Shown here: in pieces, positions 13,001-28,000 of the stretch
How positions within the stretch are numbered: position 1 is the first letter of the stretch
Layout of the letters: each line of letters opens with the position of its first letter
DNA from: Astropecten irregularis
Taxonomy: Eukaryota; Echinodermata; Asteroidea; Paxillosida; Astropectinidae
DNA length: 64,000 nucleotides
Reading direction: 5' to 3'
Assembly (NCBI GenBank): GCA_963971285.1
Contig: OZ020246.1
Location: forward strand, 24,960,494-25,024,493
The notes under the pieces: generated by a model
What the model was told of the DNA's origin: nothing
What the model saw: only the letters and a program-made list of their open reading frames with translations
Databases searched by the model: none
Position numbers and translations under genes: made by a program

Positions 13001-16000
13001 TCCAAGGCTATGAAGTAAGCCTACACGTATTGCATGGCTTGTGTTGCAAGATAATCTTTTCTTAACTGTGCAATGATCACAATGATTGATTAATTCGTCT
13101 CCTGATGATTATAGACTCGCTTTTTTGCTGTTTGCAACTTTCAGGGCTCGAAATATCCACTAGACCATGTACACCATGGGCCAAGTCTAGTGATTTCTGT
13201 GTCGGTCTAGTAAAGTGTGTAACACACTAGTCCGGCTGTCTAGTGATTTTGTTTTCCTTGCACAATTAAAATTGTGCCTAAATCGTTGATTTTGTGGCTT
13301 CATGTCTTACTTTATTGACAAAATGTATTGAACAAAAACCCCCACCTTCTTAGGAAAAGTATTGCACAACATTTTCTCATTGATCCCACAGGTCTAGTAA
13401 AAATAGTTCAGGTCTAGTCAAATGCTTCAGTTACTAGACCTGGGGCCGATTTCACGAAACTTTACGCAGTTGCGCAAGTCCACTTACACCACAAAATTTG
13501 TGGCGTAAGTGGACTGCGTAAAGTTACGTGTAATCGCCTGCTGCTGTCCAGAGCTGTTTTCACGAAAATCGAGCCCTGACTTTAAATGGCAGTTTTCACC
13601 ATATTTTGCCGGCATCGTCATTCCGTTCTGATTGGCAAATTCTCGAGGTACGAGAGGTACGTTCAAAAACTGAAAAATGGTCAATCAGAGTAAGGAAACG
13701 GCAAAATAGCGTTTCCTGGAAGAAAACCGGTGCCTGCAAAATATACACTGCCAATTATTTAAGGTTGGAACAAGATTGAGAATACAAACTTGTTGGTGGG
13801 GGGGGGGGAGTGTAGGCCTATATGAATGGAGAAGCTTTAGTAAACTTGTTTGGACATAAACAGGGGTCATTCTACCAGGTTCGGAGAATATTCATAGTAC
13901 TCTGCATCTTCTTGGTAAACTTGGCTGACGCTCCCTGCAAAATTGCAAAGCGAAGCAAAACGTGGCGCCATCAATTCACAGTGAATGAACAATTGGCACA
14001 AGTTGAAATGGGCTCCACGTTCTATGAGCGATTGTTGTTTAAACATGAGTTTCGGTTTCCCACCACGCAACTTAGGCATGAATTCAAGTGTTTATAATGT
14101 GCCATCATTTATACAGTATTGTGACTCCTTTTTGGCATTTGACATTACTTCCTGTTGCAGTACAGAGAAGAATGAATGCTTCCATCCATACATTTAAGTC
14201 ACCATTCAGAAGTCATGGAAAATTGTGAATGTACCCACAGAATGATCCATAATGTATAACAGTCGTACTATGTACAGACAATGACAGATTCTGAAGTTTT
14301 GTGGCAATAATCTGACTAGTATAGCACCAGGCACATTTTCTGATTTTCAAAGGACTCTTGTAACCATGGAAGTAAAATGAATATTGTCCCAGCCTGGTGG
14401 AATGACCCAAGTACATGTACATGCACTGTTCGGGGCTTGAAATATCCAGCAGACCGTGGACCAAGTCTAGTGACTTCAGTGTTGGTCTAGTAAAATGTGT
14501 TCTGCACTAGTCCGGCTGTATAGTAATTTTGTTTTCCTTGCACAATTAAAACGGTGCCTAAATTGATGATTTTTGACACAATATTGCATACAATTATGGT
14601 TTTCCTAATTGTACATGAATGCCAAAAGTCTAGTGAAAAAAGTCCAGGTCTAGTCAAATGCTTCAATTACTAGACCAGCTGTCCAGTGCTTTTTTTCACG
14701 AAAGTCAAGCCCTGCTGTTACCCAGGTATGTACTGTACAAAACATACACAAAGAATCGCAAGTCCTAATTTGTCTGTCCCTACTGCACACACACACACTC
14801 TACTGTACAATGTACATGTATACATACTGTATGTACATGTACAGTGTATGTACCTTATGTCTGATGTTCAGTTGAAAGATGAAACGTGAGACAAATACGT
14901 GTATGTCGTGTCTGGGCTGGTTTTATCTGCTCGTGGCCTTCAGCAATAAAGTCAAGTGCATCACAATAGAAATCTATCATTATCCAATGTGTGATCTTAT
15001 CGCTGAGATTTAGGCAAACAGCACCTAGACCGATAAACCCTGCCCCAGCTCACAGGCTCACAGAACTTGGGAACCTGTAGTTTACTTGCTCCTATCTCTC
15101 TACATGGTTTCATACTGAATGCCAGCATGCTTCAGATTCGCGGTGAACTTTGTCAAGTGGAAATCAGATTTGTAATTCTAAATCTAAATGATAAGATCAT
15201 CAAATAAACACAAGGGAAACTGACTGAATTTTTAAGTCATTGAAAGGTGAACAAAGAAAAATTGACTGGAGCGGGATTCGAACCGGCGACCTCCTGAATA
15301 CCGTACACTATGCGATCTAAATGATAAGCTTAGATGATTTGTGACTTGACAGAAACAGAAACAACCAAGGATGGACTGGCGTTCAAGCAGGTCATGGTTT
15401 AAGCCAAGAGGATCTTGTCAAAGTCTTAAAAGAAGGATTCTTTTAGAATTAAAACATCATCATGGGCCTCAAAATCCTTAACCCTTCTAAAGGTTATTTT
15501 GTTTTTAAATGTACAGGTACATGTATTTCAGGACTTTTCCTTTGGGAAAACAATCTGCCGTGTACAGTATACACTGTGTTTACACTTGAAATGTATGTGT
15601 ATTAGGCCCATACCTAGATACATTATATTTCTAGGAATAGACAACTTCTTAAGAAACTTTGCCCTTCTTAAGAAACTTTGTCCTTCCCTGATACATAGAT
15701 ACAGTTCCTTGTCAAAGAAAACTGGCAGAGCATTTTGTTAAATGTTTGTTCTTTGTGGTAACCAGCAGCTTCTTTCAGAATCTTGTAAACAGTTGTACAA
15801 AGAGTTAGGATAAGAGCTTCCCAGCTAGGCAATGCTCTCAGTGGTCATCGCTTTGATGCTATAAAGTTGTTGGTCATTGCCTTGGTATCCCTGGTGACCT
15901 GGTCATTGGTGTGGTGTCCTTGCTCACTGCCTTGGTGCCACTGGTCATTGCCATGGTGCCACTGGACACTGGTCATAGCCTTGGTGCATGGACACCAGTT

Positions 16001-19000
16001 GGTCATTGCCTCATTGCCCCTGGTCATTGCCTTTAGTTCCGCTGTTTATCACCTTGGTACCCCAGGCCATTGTCTCGGTGCTGTATCAAAAGTTCAGGGA
16101 GACTTTTCTCACAGACCTTTAATTTATAACTTTATTTGAAGCTGGAGATCAGTTGCCTTTCCCTCTTTAAGTATGTAGCCTACAAAGTTGCTGCTGGCAT
16201 GGAACATGCTGTAATACATGTAGGCAAGCGACATGAAGCTGGATGGTAGACAAAACATAACTTCAGAAGAACATACTTGCAAGTTATGTTATAAGGCGTC
16301 ATTAGGCCTATGCCTTGATCTTGATAGGGATCAACTTATTACTACATACCTTGGCATATAAAGGTCTTGAAACAGAGCCAATTGTACATTTAAAGGTAAT
16401 ATCATACTTTGGTTTTTTTCAAAGAAGTACAGATCTACATGTATACATGGGCAAAAATATCAAGGAAGATACAGTAACAGTCATCTGTGAAAATTTCAGT
16501 CCCATACGGTGCCAGCTTTTTGAGAAAACAGTGAAAAATGGCCACAGTATTTCTTAGGTTTTTTCTCTTTTATTTTTGATCTTTAAAAAGATCAAAAACA
16601 TTTTCGGTCGTTGTTTTACTAATTTCTGGGTAAATACACCATTTCAGGCGGAAACATTTTAAGTTTTTAACGGTATGTTTCTACCACCACCATCTTCATA
16701 CCCTGTAAGTTATACATGTACGTAAATCTGTGAACATTTCTGTATGATACTAAAAGTACTAAAAAGTAACCAAAGTATGATACTACCTTTAAAGTAATGT
16801 GAATGATCACCGGTAGCCTAGTCATCGAGGTTGGTTGACGTCATACTTTCGGTACTTTTTTGTGGGCTGGGGGTGGGGATTGGGGTTTTATGGTTTCCCC
16901 CTTGTGGTAAACAAGTTGCCTAGTACTTACAGGCAATAATTATTGTAAGTCAGCTTGTATTTTGAAAGGCCCTATTGCCTTGGACTATATTGTGTATTAC
17001 CCAATATAGATTGTGACTGCACACACGTATTGGTCATTTCGTCAATGTCTAACTGTATTGATCATACACAGCACTTGTGCAATGCTTTTGTAGTGTAAAG
17101 AGTTGCTATTCTAAGGACGTTATTGCTGCGCCATTCAGTCCTGCAGCCGCAATCCCTCAAAAGGTGAATTGATTTTCTAAACCGTCTTTTGAGTGGCGGT
17201 GCTCATGCATAATGTCGGCGGCAAGCTTCAAGGTTGTTTTATTGAACACAAGATGTGAAATTGTTGTTAACATGGAATAACTTCCTGGAAGCGCGCATTC
17301 ACAAGAGATGTGTGTCTTCTTTAAAGATTAAATACTGCTTAAAGGGTCTCTGCAATGGGAATATTATGGCTTGAACATGTGCCAATAAAAAAACTGTACA
17401 TGGGGATTGTAATTTTACCCACTTCCTCACACTGATTCAGGGTTAAAAACAGGTTTTTTGGTTTGTATGCTAATTAGCATTTCCATATTCATGAGCAAAA
17501 CTGTGATGTCATCTGGGGAACTGAGAGCAGTAACCCAATTGATTTGTGCACAAAAAGTTGCAGTTGTTTTATAGGTTTTCTGACAGACCTTTTCTTCCTC
17601 AATGGTTTTATTTTGCCAAATATGTTCCTTTCACTCAACTGGTGGTGTAATTTCTTTACCAAACTATTTCTGTAGGTCAAGTTTGTCTCTTCATTTCTTA
17701 TGTTTTTCATTATATTTTGGCTGTTGGTTCCCTACATGAGTATGCGTGAAAATCCCGCGTTTTACAAAGCCATTCAACGGAAAACCAAATGCTGGTTTGA
17801 AACCAAAATAAGACTTTCCATTCATTATTTGTCAGTATATTCTCTGTATGAAGGCAATAAAATAACCTGACTGAAAAAAGCACTGCAGTCGCCCTTTAAA
17901 CTCCATGTTGTAATTTATGAAGCAATATCCGTGAATATATTACAACAAATTGCCTACAAATAGTTTCAAGAGTAAAAGTTTAATAGGTGTTGATTTAATG
18001 CTACATAAATTAGAGTGCTTGATTTTTTTTACCATCCACTGCATGCAGCAGGTAAATTATCATGTTCATTACACCTTTGTTAGAATTTTAGTTTTACTAT
18101 TATCAATTGGCAGTTTTGCTTCTGAAAGTTTGTATACTTGGACATGCACGGCTTCACAACTAATAAAGTGAAACTATTTGACTCAAAGTCATACATTCAG
18201 CATGATGGCAATAACTGGACGATTTGCAAAATGCTTTCGATGTTGTAGTAGGCCTACAGGTCTATAGGTTAAAAGTGAAACTTTTACTCTCACACTTATG
18301 TTGTAATTTTGGTATTCCACACCTTGGATTTGTATGGCATGTATGGGTTTGTTTATGTTCACGGGTCAAATTTTGGGCAAAGCATTATCCCCTTGGCAAA
18401 GGGCACTTCAGTGAAAATGTCTACATGAACCTGAACAATGTGAAGGGGCACTGTGAATTTCCTTGGAACCCTTTCGTTGGAAAATTGAATCCAATCATTA
18501 CTTCTACTTATTGGAGTCTCGATAGTGAATTTCTTGAAGAAAATATCAGGAACTCAAAAAGAAACCATCTGGATGCATGAGTCAGAAGTCAGAACAGAAA
18601 CAATCTACCCAAAAACAAAAGCATAAAATGGAAACTTATATGATCCCTCGTGGTACGGTGTGGAAAAGGCTTAGTGCATAATATATCTGTCAATAGTAGT
18701 ACTGTGTCACTGTCAGATTGAACTGTGTGAATTTTGACATTGTGCAATATCGAAATGTCATGTGCAGTATTTAAATAATGCAGCTTGCCAGTGGCATCGA
18801 CCATACTGTACATGTATTGTACTTCAGAAACTTTTGCTATACCATTCATGCTCTTTATGTTATCATTCAACAAGGCTTAAAAACCTTGCATGGTTGTCAA
18901 ATTCTTGTTAAAATTTAGGCCACTTAATAGTATACGTATAGAGTTTCAGTGGACTTGAAGGCTTTTTACGAGAGCACACAAATAACATAATATTAATGCT

Positions 19001-22000
19001 TCTCATTCATGACCAGTATATGAAAACAAATTGATTAGATAACCAGACTTGTTTTTGTTGAGAAAATGTTTTAGCCACACTGAAATGCTGTCGTTTAAAA
19101 AAACAAATTATGCACTGTCAGCTGATCTTACTGTGCACAGCATCTAAAATCAAACAAAATAGGAATGTGCGAAAATTCACTTTACATTGGAAACAGTAAC
19201 CGATAAACGATGTTTCATTTGGGTTTTTGTCTTCTCTTTAATTTTTTTTTGTTTTTTAATATTTGCAGGCTTTCCTTGTTTCTCTGGTCACTCTGTCCCC
19301 CTTTGTTCTAATCCTTTCATCCATTTATGTGCATCTTTACTCGCATGTTCTTGTCCTCTTGTCAGTTTGCCTAAAGTTGACAAAAATTCGGCTAGGATCG
19401 AAAATTTAGGCCATCATCAGACAAATACTAAGATGTGCATACTGGAATGTATTGAAACACGAGCTTGACCTGGTGACCATACATGACAAGTACTGTACAT
19501 GTACATGTAGGCCTACATGGCTCCAACACTAATCACTGGTACATGATAAAATAATAGACATTGCACTGCAATGGCCTTAATTACTTTAAATTCTGCACCA
19601 TTTCAAAAATGATTTTATAAAGGAGGCTAACATGTAATTCATGTGAAAACTGAGAAACTGTTTTTCTTTTGTTACATTTTGCATGCAGGAAGGACATTGA
19701 GAGGCAAGGCATTCTACAATGTGCATGGCAGTGTGTACTGTGAAGAGGACTATTTGGTATGTGGATCTCATTATGGCATTGCGTTTATAAACTCCATACA
19801 TGTACACATCATCATAACAGGATTTATGAAAGATCATATTAGTACCACTAACAACCCATGCATATACAACCATCTGGCCTTTTACACATGTATTATAACA
19901 TGGGGCAGTGTGTATAATGTATGTATGTGCCATGCATTTATGTACTTACAATACATGTTTTTAACATGTTTAACCATGACATTTGAAGTGAACAGTCTCA
20001 GTCTGCGACATGTGAACTAGCCTCATAATATTAGAATTGTAACACATAAAGTGAATAATTGCCAGATTTACTTGTACCGGTATTTCCTCGGAGAAACGAA
20101 GTGATTCTGCAAAACAAAAATAAAGGCTTATTATTTGACATATTTGATCGCATATTTAATGATAGTTCATCAGACGAAATCCACAAAATCTGCAGAGTAT
20201 TTAATCAATTTTGCAAAATTCCTAAGTTTCATCTAAATACGTTGACGATTCCCAGATAACATGTAATTTTATGGATACAAAGCTCCAAATTTACCAAGAA
20301 ACCAGTCAGAAATACATGTATAATGTAACTGATATTCATCCACACTACTGTGGTATCATAAAACCCCCAGTACATTTTACATTGCTATTTTTTATTTATT
20401 TTTTTTTTTACATATAACGCATATCTGGTGCCTTGTGGAGACTGAGTACAATAGGTTGAATATGTCTCCACTGGGGAATTCTGACATGGATACATATGCC
20501 TTATAGATCCTCACACGATTTTCACGAAACTGATATATGGAATTAACTCAAAAAGGAGGAATTTCCAAGGTATACTTCACAAAAAGAAGTATTTTGTATA
20601 AGGGACGTTTGCTAAAAATGTCAACCCAGTAAAGTGATTCTGGTTCAAATGGGAACGATTTCAAATCTGCTCTTGGGAGAGCAAAGCCTTGTCACCATAT
20701 AAGGATACAGATTTGCCTATTGTGTACATGTGTGTATTCTGCATATGAGTGTTCTCTGGACTACCAGCATTTTTATTTGATGTATTCTTTTTCTTTGGTG
20801 TCTTGCAGTATTCGGGCTTCCAGCAGACTGCAGAGAAGTGTGCAGTGTGTGGACATCTCATTATGGACACGGTGAGTATCATATCGAGGGCAGAGCTTTG
20901 ACACGACTTGAACTTTGGTAGAATACCGGTACATATATGCTGTTATGATGATTGCATGGGCTTTGATATTATAGTCAGTGAGATGTATATCGGGTACGTT
21001 GAAGCTCTTTATATTCGGATCTTTCCTGTCAAGAAGTTTAACATCTGCATTATTCAAACCGTTGATGAGTCCTATCATCTGGTAAAGATGGCTTGGCCTC
21101 TAATTAACCAGCTCAGGTCTGTCATTGAATGCATTCAGGATTAGCCCAATTTAATGCTGGTAAAAAATGGTCGGATTCCACTGATGACCATTGCGAAAAA
21201 AGGATTATATCCTCCAATAGTTAACTTATTTTATACACATTATGATGAACTACAATCTCAGGTGTATAAAACTGAGGTCTAAAAAGTGAGTTTTACAAGG
21301 TTTTTTATCTACAAATTGTAAACTTCCAATATAGCAGCAGCCATTTTGCTAATAACGCCCTCTGTTGGTTCCATAGAGTTGTGCACAAATGATGGTCATC
21401 AGTGGAATTCTTTCCAAATGGTCTTAGGCTGGCCGTGTCCCAAATCTCATGGCTGCAACCGCAAATTACACACAAGTCTGTGGAAACGGCTGCAGTCACT
21501 GGCTAGTGGCTGCCATAGATTCAAATGACAAATATGACACTGGGCATACCAACCAACACTTACATGTAAAACCCTTTTGCCATATTTTCTCTCCATTAAA
21601 TACAACACAACAGACATGCATGAACAAAGTAGCCCAAACTCTCCCAATCCCTGTATGTAGAATTGTAGGATTATGAAGGACTCCAGACAGCAGAGCCTAT
21701 TCACCATAACTTTGTACAGAGCTTGTTGCTTACAACAAGAAAGAAAACGTGCTATTGTATAAAATACTGTTCTTCGTTGGATTTTTGGTAGAGTTGGAAA
21801 GTTTTCTGCAAGCCATAATGATTGAAAATTTATGGTAAATGAACAGAATTTGGGTTTCTGAATGATTTTTTCGTTATTGTTGTTGTTTGTTTTCTAACGT
21901 AGATACTTCAAGCCATGGGCAAGTCTTATCACCCAGGCTGCTTCCGCTGCGTGGTCTGCAATCTCTGCTTAGATGGAGTTCCCTTCACCATCGATGTCGA

Positions 22001-25000
22001 CCACAAGATCTACTGCGTCAAAGACTACCACAAGTAAGTTAACTGAAGAATGGCATTGCTGAGATAGGTGAGGTTGTCCTATCAGTGGCTGGGACATTTG
22101 TCTGTTTCGTGTACACATATGGAGACCCTTGTCAACTTCACAAAGATGCATTTTTGAACTAGTTAACCCTTACAGCCCCAAACCCCTCAAACTCAAACAG
22201 GCAAGTCTGTTGAGTTTTGGCTTGTTTGGTACCAAACAGTAAGGAGTCCTGTTGTTGGACTTTGTTTGAGTCAGTACCAAAGGTCCAGGAGTACACTGTT
22301 TCATTCTGACAGGTTTGGGGAAGTAAGGCATGAGACCTGTAAAAACAAGTGTTGGAGTTTGTGGCAGTGCACTGGCATTTTGTTGTTGGTAAGGCTACCC
22401 ACAGACTTTTCCTCTGTTGTGGGATACCACTCAAGTATATTTTCTAATAACCCTTTAAAGAGTCTACTAACCAGCTTTCAATTCTTTCCTTTTTGCCTAC
22501 CACTAATCTCCAGGAGAAGGTAATAAATACATCTTCAATTTCTACCTCTTCTGTCTTTTCATATTTTTTTCTTCTGATAATGAACTCGTCCTTTACATTC
22601 CAATCACAAATGGAAGCAAATTCTACCCAGCAAATTCTTTGGAAAAAGCAGACCCCTCTCCCCCTTTCCCCATGCCCCAATCCCCATGAAAAAATCTTGA
22701 TTTTTAACAAAACGCTTAACTGATGTCCACTTGAAAAATTGGTGCATACCTTGTACTATGTAGCTCGCCTGACTTCACATGGTTATAGACTTTATTATAC
22801 CCCTTTGAAATATTTGTTCCCCTTAATTCCATATCAGGGGCCGATTTCACTAATGCTTTGCGATCATGGTTAAAGCCCAAATCCATCGCTAAACAGAAAA
22901 TTGATCTTAAAGTAGCCATCTCATATCAAGTGTGATAGCGATGATCGCAAAATACGACTTTAGTGAAATCGGCCCCAGGCCATTTCTGAAGTTTTGTGAC
23001 CATTTCCTTTTTTCAAATACAGTAGGTTCAGCTGAGTATGGCAGAAAGAAATTCTTGAAAATGTCCTTCGCATACAGTGCCCAAAAATCCACCATTTTCT
23101 TTACATCAACTTGTTTGTCCAGCAGTGACCTAGTTAGATTGCACATATTCCATCATTCCTTTAAAAAACCAAAAGGTCCTGAAGCGTAAATTCTGTAATA
23201 ATTCTCTTATCAATTTGATTGATGGCCTTCTTATATCAGGCATAACTTATAAGGGCATTCTGTGCCAGAGTGCTGCTCACTGTGTGTAGCCCTGTCATTG
23301 CCAGTGCCATGCATGATATACACTGTAATGGTACAGTTCATTCCAGGCTAGAGGCCTTTCCATTTTAATTTATTATACCTATGTGGCAGGTTATAATCCC
23401 GTGACAATTTATCTTCCTGTGCAGTCAACAGGCCATTGGTCCCTCGTGTTTTCCATGCAACTTTTTTAAATCGGTCCCCATGGAACCACTGTTGAGGATT
23501 TTCAACCCCAGCCATGACTTTCTTAGAAATTTTTACCAGCGCCATTAATTTTTGGCCGTAGAAATTTATGTCAAATTTCTGCACTTTTAACACTAAACAC
23601 CAGCTGGGATGAATTAACCGCATTGGGCGGCTGGTAAACGTCTGTCTTCAGATGTTTCGTTTCGGTTCTACAATAAAGTTTGGAACAATATATAATCCAA
23701 TTCCTTGATTTTCAGAAAGTCAACTTCAGGCAGAAGCGCTGTTCTGTTGTAAATTTTGCTTTTTGTTTTTGGTGGTAAATGAAATGTTTCCATAGATACT
23801 CAGATAAAAAGTAGCAGTTCTTTCTCCCGAAACAGCTAGAACTTTCTGGCTTGAAAATTGACACCTGTTCTTTCTGACACATCAACATGTTGATTTACTG
23901 CCCAAAAGAGCCATTAACATACATGTAGAACCTTTTTTTATAATTGTGTATCCCACATGCAAAGTTTTAGGACCTTTTCGTAACGGAGGCTTAAGGTTAG
24001 GCTCAAGCTCCAGCTCTGTCATCCATAATGCTGAAAATAAAGGTTGTAGTTTTTCATTGGAGCTGAAAGCTCTGTTTTCCTTTTCAAACCAGAGAATCTA
24101 CTTCGGAACTTGAACCTCAGCCAAAAGCCTATATTCGGATACCCGTTATTTTAGAATGGATTCATGAAATGGTGCCGGAACCTGATCCTGAGCCTGAGCC
24201 TCAGCCTCAGCCTCAGCCTCCGTTTTGCAAAGCCCTTAGTCTCATCAATCATAGGCAGTTTTGACTTGTTTTGTTCTATCGTTTGGCAATATAATTCTTG
24301 GCAATTTGATTTGAAACTTGTGTAAAGCATCAGTAAATAACGTGCACATTTACTTGTGGTTTTTATTCCTGCATTGAACCATTGTAGGAGAAGGTAATTA
24401 CTGCATTAATTATGAACATATTATTTTGTTCATCATTCATAATTCAATCATACACTTCTCTGTGACTATCTGTTAATTTGCGGTACATGGAATCAGTTCG
24501 TTTTCACTTCAATCTGAATCTTGTCTCTCTTTTTTTTCTTAAATTGCATGTTAATGCTTGAAAAAAGTGCATTGAAACTCAGTTTATGATTTGCTGCTGT
24601 TTTGTGATTGCGCTTTCCATCTGTACTGGTAATGTCCAGTGTGTCTTTTAATCTTCAGTTTCGGTTAAAAAAATAGTTGAAGTTCCTTATACATGTGTAT
24701 TTGCATGTTTGAGGGTGTGTTATTTTTTTTATTTTTTTTTTTTACTTTCCCTTGTCAGTGTAAATCTTTGTCTGGTGTATGGTACAAAAAGTTTTTATTT
24801 TTGCATGTTTTGTGTACGCGTACAAAATGTTTGATGCATTCAATTATTTTTGATTGGAAGAAAAGAAAGGATTGTGGGCTGTGTCATTCGTCAACGTTGC
24901 CATTTGTGAAAATGGCAAATTTTGATCTTCGTTTGCCAGGTTTCCAGTCGATTCCCTCCATGACTTACGGCCTAGGGTTTGGACATCCACTCTGCTCAAA

Positions 25001-28000
25001 TTCACGTTTGCTGAAAAGAGAACACTACTTGACATTCTGACAGACATTGTCGTTTTGGCCTTGTGTTGCCAGGATTTCAACCAAAAAACTCTCAAGAGAT
25101 AACATTTTCCCAACATTTCTTTCTGGAAAAATAATATCTTTGGTGAGCAAGGATCTTTCACACAAAAACAATCTGCCTATAAGTGTTCACAGGTCAGATT
25201 TGCTTTTGTTATTCGGAAAGTGAAAGTGGAATTTTGGTTGTTTCTTTTAATGTGAAACCATCCCGTCGCAACTTCAAACTGGCACTGGTATTCTTTTTTC
25301 CATGGCATAAAAATATCAGAAAGGAATGTTTTTTCTTGCATGACTGTATGTCTTTTCTATTGCTTTCTTTATCATTGTTATACCTGATTTATATTTCATG
25401 GCATTTCATGATACAAGGGTCGGATGTTCTTGGCCCAATTTCATGTCTGTGCTTACCATAAGTGTAGAATCTGTGCTTACGGAAGCAGAAAATAAATGAT
25501 GTGCTTATACGATCCTATTTCATGGCTTAGCAATGAGTTTTCAGTTGTGCACTTACATCAGTACATTACATCAGGATTTCTTGCTTATTCAGCTAGCATC
25601 AAAATTCAATGCTAACCCTGTAAGCCAAGAATGAGGATCGTAAGCGCCAAATACTGCAGCAAGTAGGGCCATGACGTTGGACCCTGATGCAGTGCATGGG
25701 TTTTTGGACACCATCCGGTGAAAATGTCGCTATTGAGTCTTTACATGTGATTTTGTGACATTAACCCTAACACACCTCCATACCACACTTACTGTGCATA
25801 CACTGTGCATTAATAGTTTTTCATGTGGTAAGAGTGGCATCCTGAATACCACCATACACCACAATGTGTGGTTTTTTGCCTTAACGCATGGTTTATGATA
25901 ATTATACTTCAGTCCCCTGTGCAGACTGGTCATGTGTGGTAAAAAGCAGCTCTTGTCTTGTGTGGTAGGTGTAGAGGGTTAGGGCTTGTGTGTCAATGCA
26001 TGGTTTTTGATACAGTTCCCCGAGGTGCAGACTATGGTAACGTGTGGTAAGCAGCTATAAGTGCAGAGGGTTAGGGTTTATCAAGTTTTGTCTCCTGTAA
26101 AGATTTTGTGTTTTTCGAAGGTAACAGATGGCTACGGATTTGACCCGGAGAATGGGTTTAGCATTTTTTTTTTCCTGTTTTAGCAGTTGATATAAATTGC
26201 CTTTTCTTTATCTCCCTCACGATATTTCTTTGTCTCGGTACAGAATCTACGCCCCAAAGTGTGCAGCCTGCAGAGACGCCATTACTCCGGTAGAGGTATT
26301 TCTTGTATTTACTGCTCCACTCTGCATCATGTCATGTCATCCTGCAGAGTGGCCACACCCACCTCCCTCTCCCCACCTCAACACTGCCCCCCCCCCCCCC
26401 CCTCCCGCCCTGCCTCACGCCCTTTTCCTTCATTTTGCACCTCCCGTCTTCTTTCGGGGTCTTTTTGTTTCAGGCACGAGATCAGTGATCCTGCTGATCC
26501 TGGGGCGGATTTCACTGACACTTTGCGATCATCTCTAAATCCCAAATCCATCGCTACACGGAAAATTGCTACACAAAGTAGCGATTGATTATCCGTTTAG
26601 CGATGGATTTGGGCTTTAGCGATGATCGCAAAGCGTTAGTGAAATCGGCCCCTGATCCCATTTGAGCATATCCTGCATGGGACGTGGATCTGCAAGATTG
26701 CTGATCTCGTGCCTAAAACAAACAGACCCTAGGTAACTCTCCTCAACCCTTCCGACCGCACCCTCCACTTAACCCTCAGCATTCACTCACACACACTCTG
26801 TAGCTACATCATCTGTGAGGAGGGTAAGCAATACTGCAGCAGGTGGCTACTTCATAGCATTTGGGGTTAAGGGTAACAAATTAATGTTAACATTACATAA
26901 GGATTGATAATCCATTAGGAATATCATTAGGTTTTATAAGTTAGGATTGATTAATAGGATTAACACTGGTTGTGTTTGGGTTCTCAAGTTAGAATGAATA
27001 ATGAAGGGTTAACAAGTGTTAACATTAGTGTTAACTGTAGGGTGACTTTTAGGATTAACAAAGTTAATCGTTTAGGCTAAAATTAGATTCCACAAGTTAC
27101 TGAAATAAACCAGGGGTGTGATTTGTCAGGAAAAATCCTGAAATCAGGATTTTTTTTTCTCACTTTTCCTGTACAAAAGTATAGGAGACGCGTGATTTTC
27201 AGGATTTTTTCACGCAGTACAATCACAGCCCTGATAAACCTTGTTTGTTTTCTGTATTGAAACTTGCAAAACTCTTTTATCAAAAATAATTAACAAGATA
27301 TCGTGATTTGGGAGCTACATGAAAATGAGATATTTCAAATACATGGATCATAAACAAAAACTTTAGTCTATTGTTTCTGCTACTTTGTAAACGTTTCTGT
27401 ATTTGGTATAAAATTGGAACTATTTGAATGTGGGGTGTTTTTGACATGTCTGTTGACTGTCTGTCAAAGATATTTGAATGGTTCTCTTGTTTTAATTATT
27501 ACATTTTATACAACATAGGGTTGAGTTTCAGTGCGATTTCTTGATAGTTGCTTGAGAAACGTACGACAGGTTCACCAATTCATGTACCGAAACAATAGAA
27601 ATGACTCATGGCTTATGGAGGCAGTATTTGATATCATCTTTTCATTTTCCGCTTCTAACCAATTGCACTCTTCACGTAGAAACGGAAGTCTATTGCTCCC
27701 AGTGTTTTTGAAAAGATAACCTAGAAAAAGTGACTTGAACCAGCGACCTCTGGAATGCCGTACTGGCGCTCTTGAACTGTGCTATCCAGCCGTATGTTGG
27801 TGGTGTCCCAAATACTCAATTATCTTTGTTCGTTTGGCAGTCAGAAGCCATGAAACCACTCACACATTGTTCCCAGTGTCTTAAGACAAGCATGCAATTA
27901 AACTCATCCTTTGGCATCATGCTCTAAAGGGTGCTGACTGCTCTGCAACCGTTCACCCTTCTTGAACGATACTCAGTACGTACTTATCCCACCCTCAGCA

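Larger units (their letters stand above)
10799..19688 (+). other. Ajuba-like intron 2
   Basis: An 8.9-kb intron holding MITE copies (10978-11224, 16390-16792), a near-perfect hairpin (12250-12363), two CAGGGCTCGA elements (13142-13578 with a nested insertion; 14431-14714), a SINE with a 14-base duplication (15196-15314), a 21-base minisatellite (15841-16085) and a cluster of TACATGTA octamers. Nothing was recognised in 16800-19380. Confidence 0.8.
22034..26243 (+). other. Ajuba-like intron 5
   Basis: A 4.2-kb intron with a GATTTCAC fold-back (22838-22976), a GAGCCN-arm element (23971-24237) and a GGGCCCAATTTCAT-type fold-back (25431-25672). It ends CTTTGTCTCGGTACAG. No coding sequence was recognised. 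Confidence 0.75.

Noticed and set aside
15867-16139. 90-codon frame with repeated Trp/Cys/His motifs
   Set aside because: Translation of the 21-bp minisatellite; not a protein gene.
18224-18580. 118-codon open frame on the plus strand in Ajuba-like intron 2
   Set aside because: Composition is like the surrounding intron, with no known domain and no flanking exon signals; probably chance.
24181-24230. Glu-Pro repeat protein (EPEPEP) on the plus strand
   Set aside because: Translation of GAGCCT hexamers in the arm of a mobile element.
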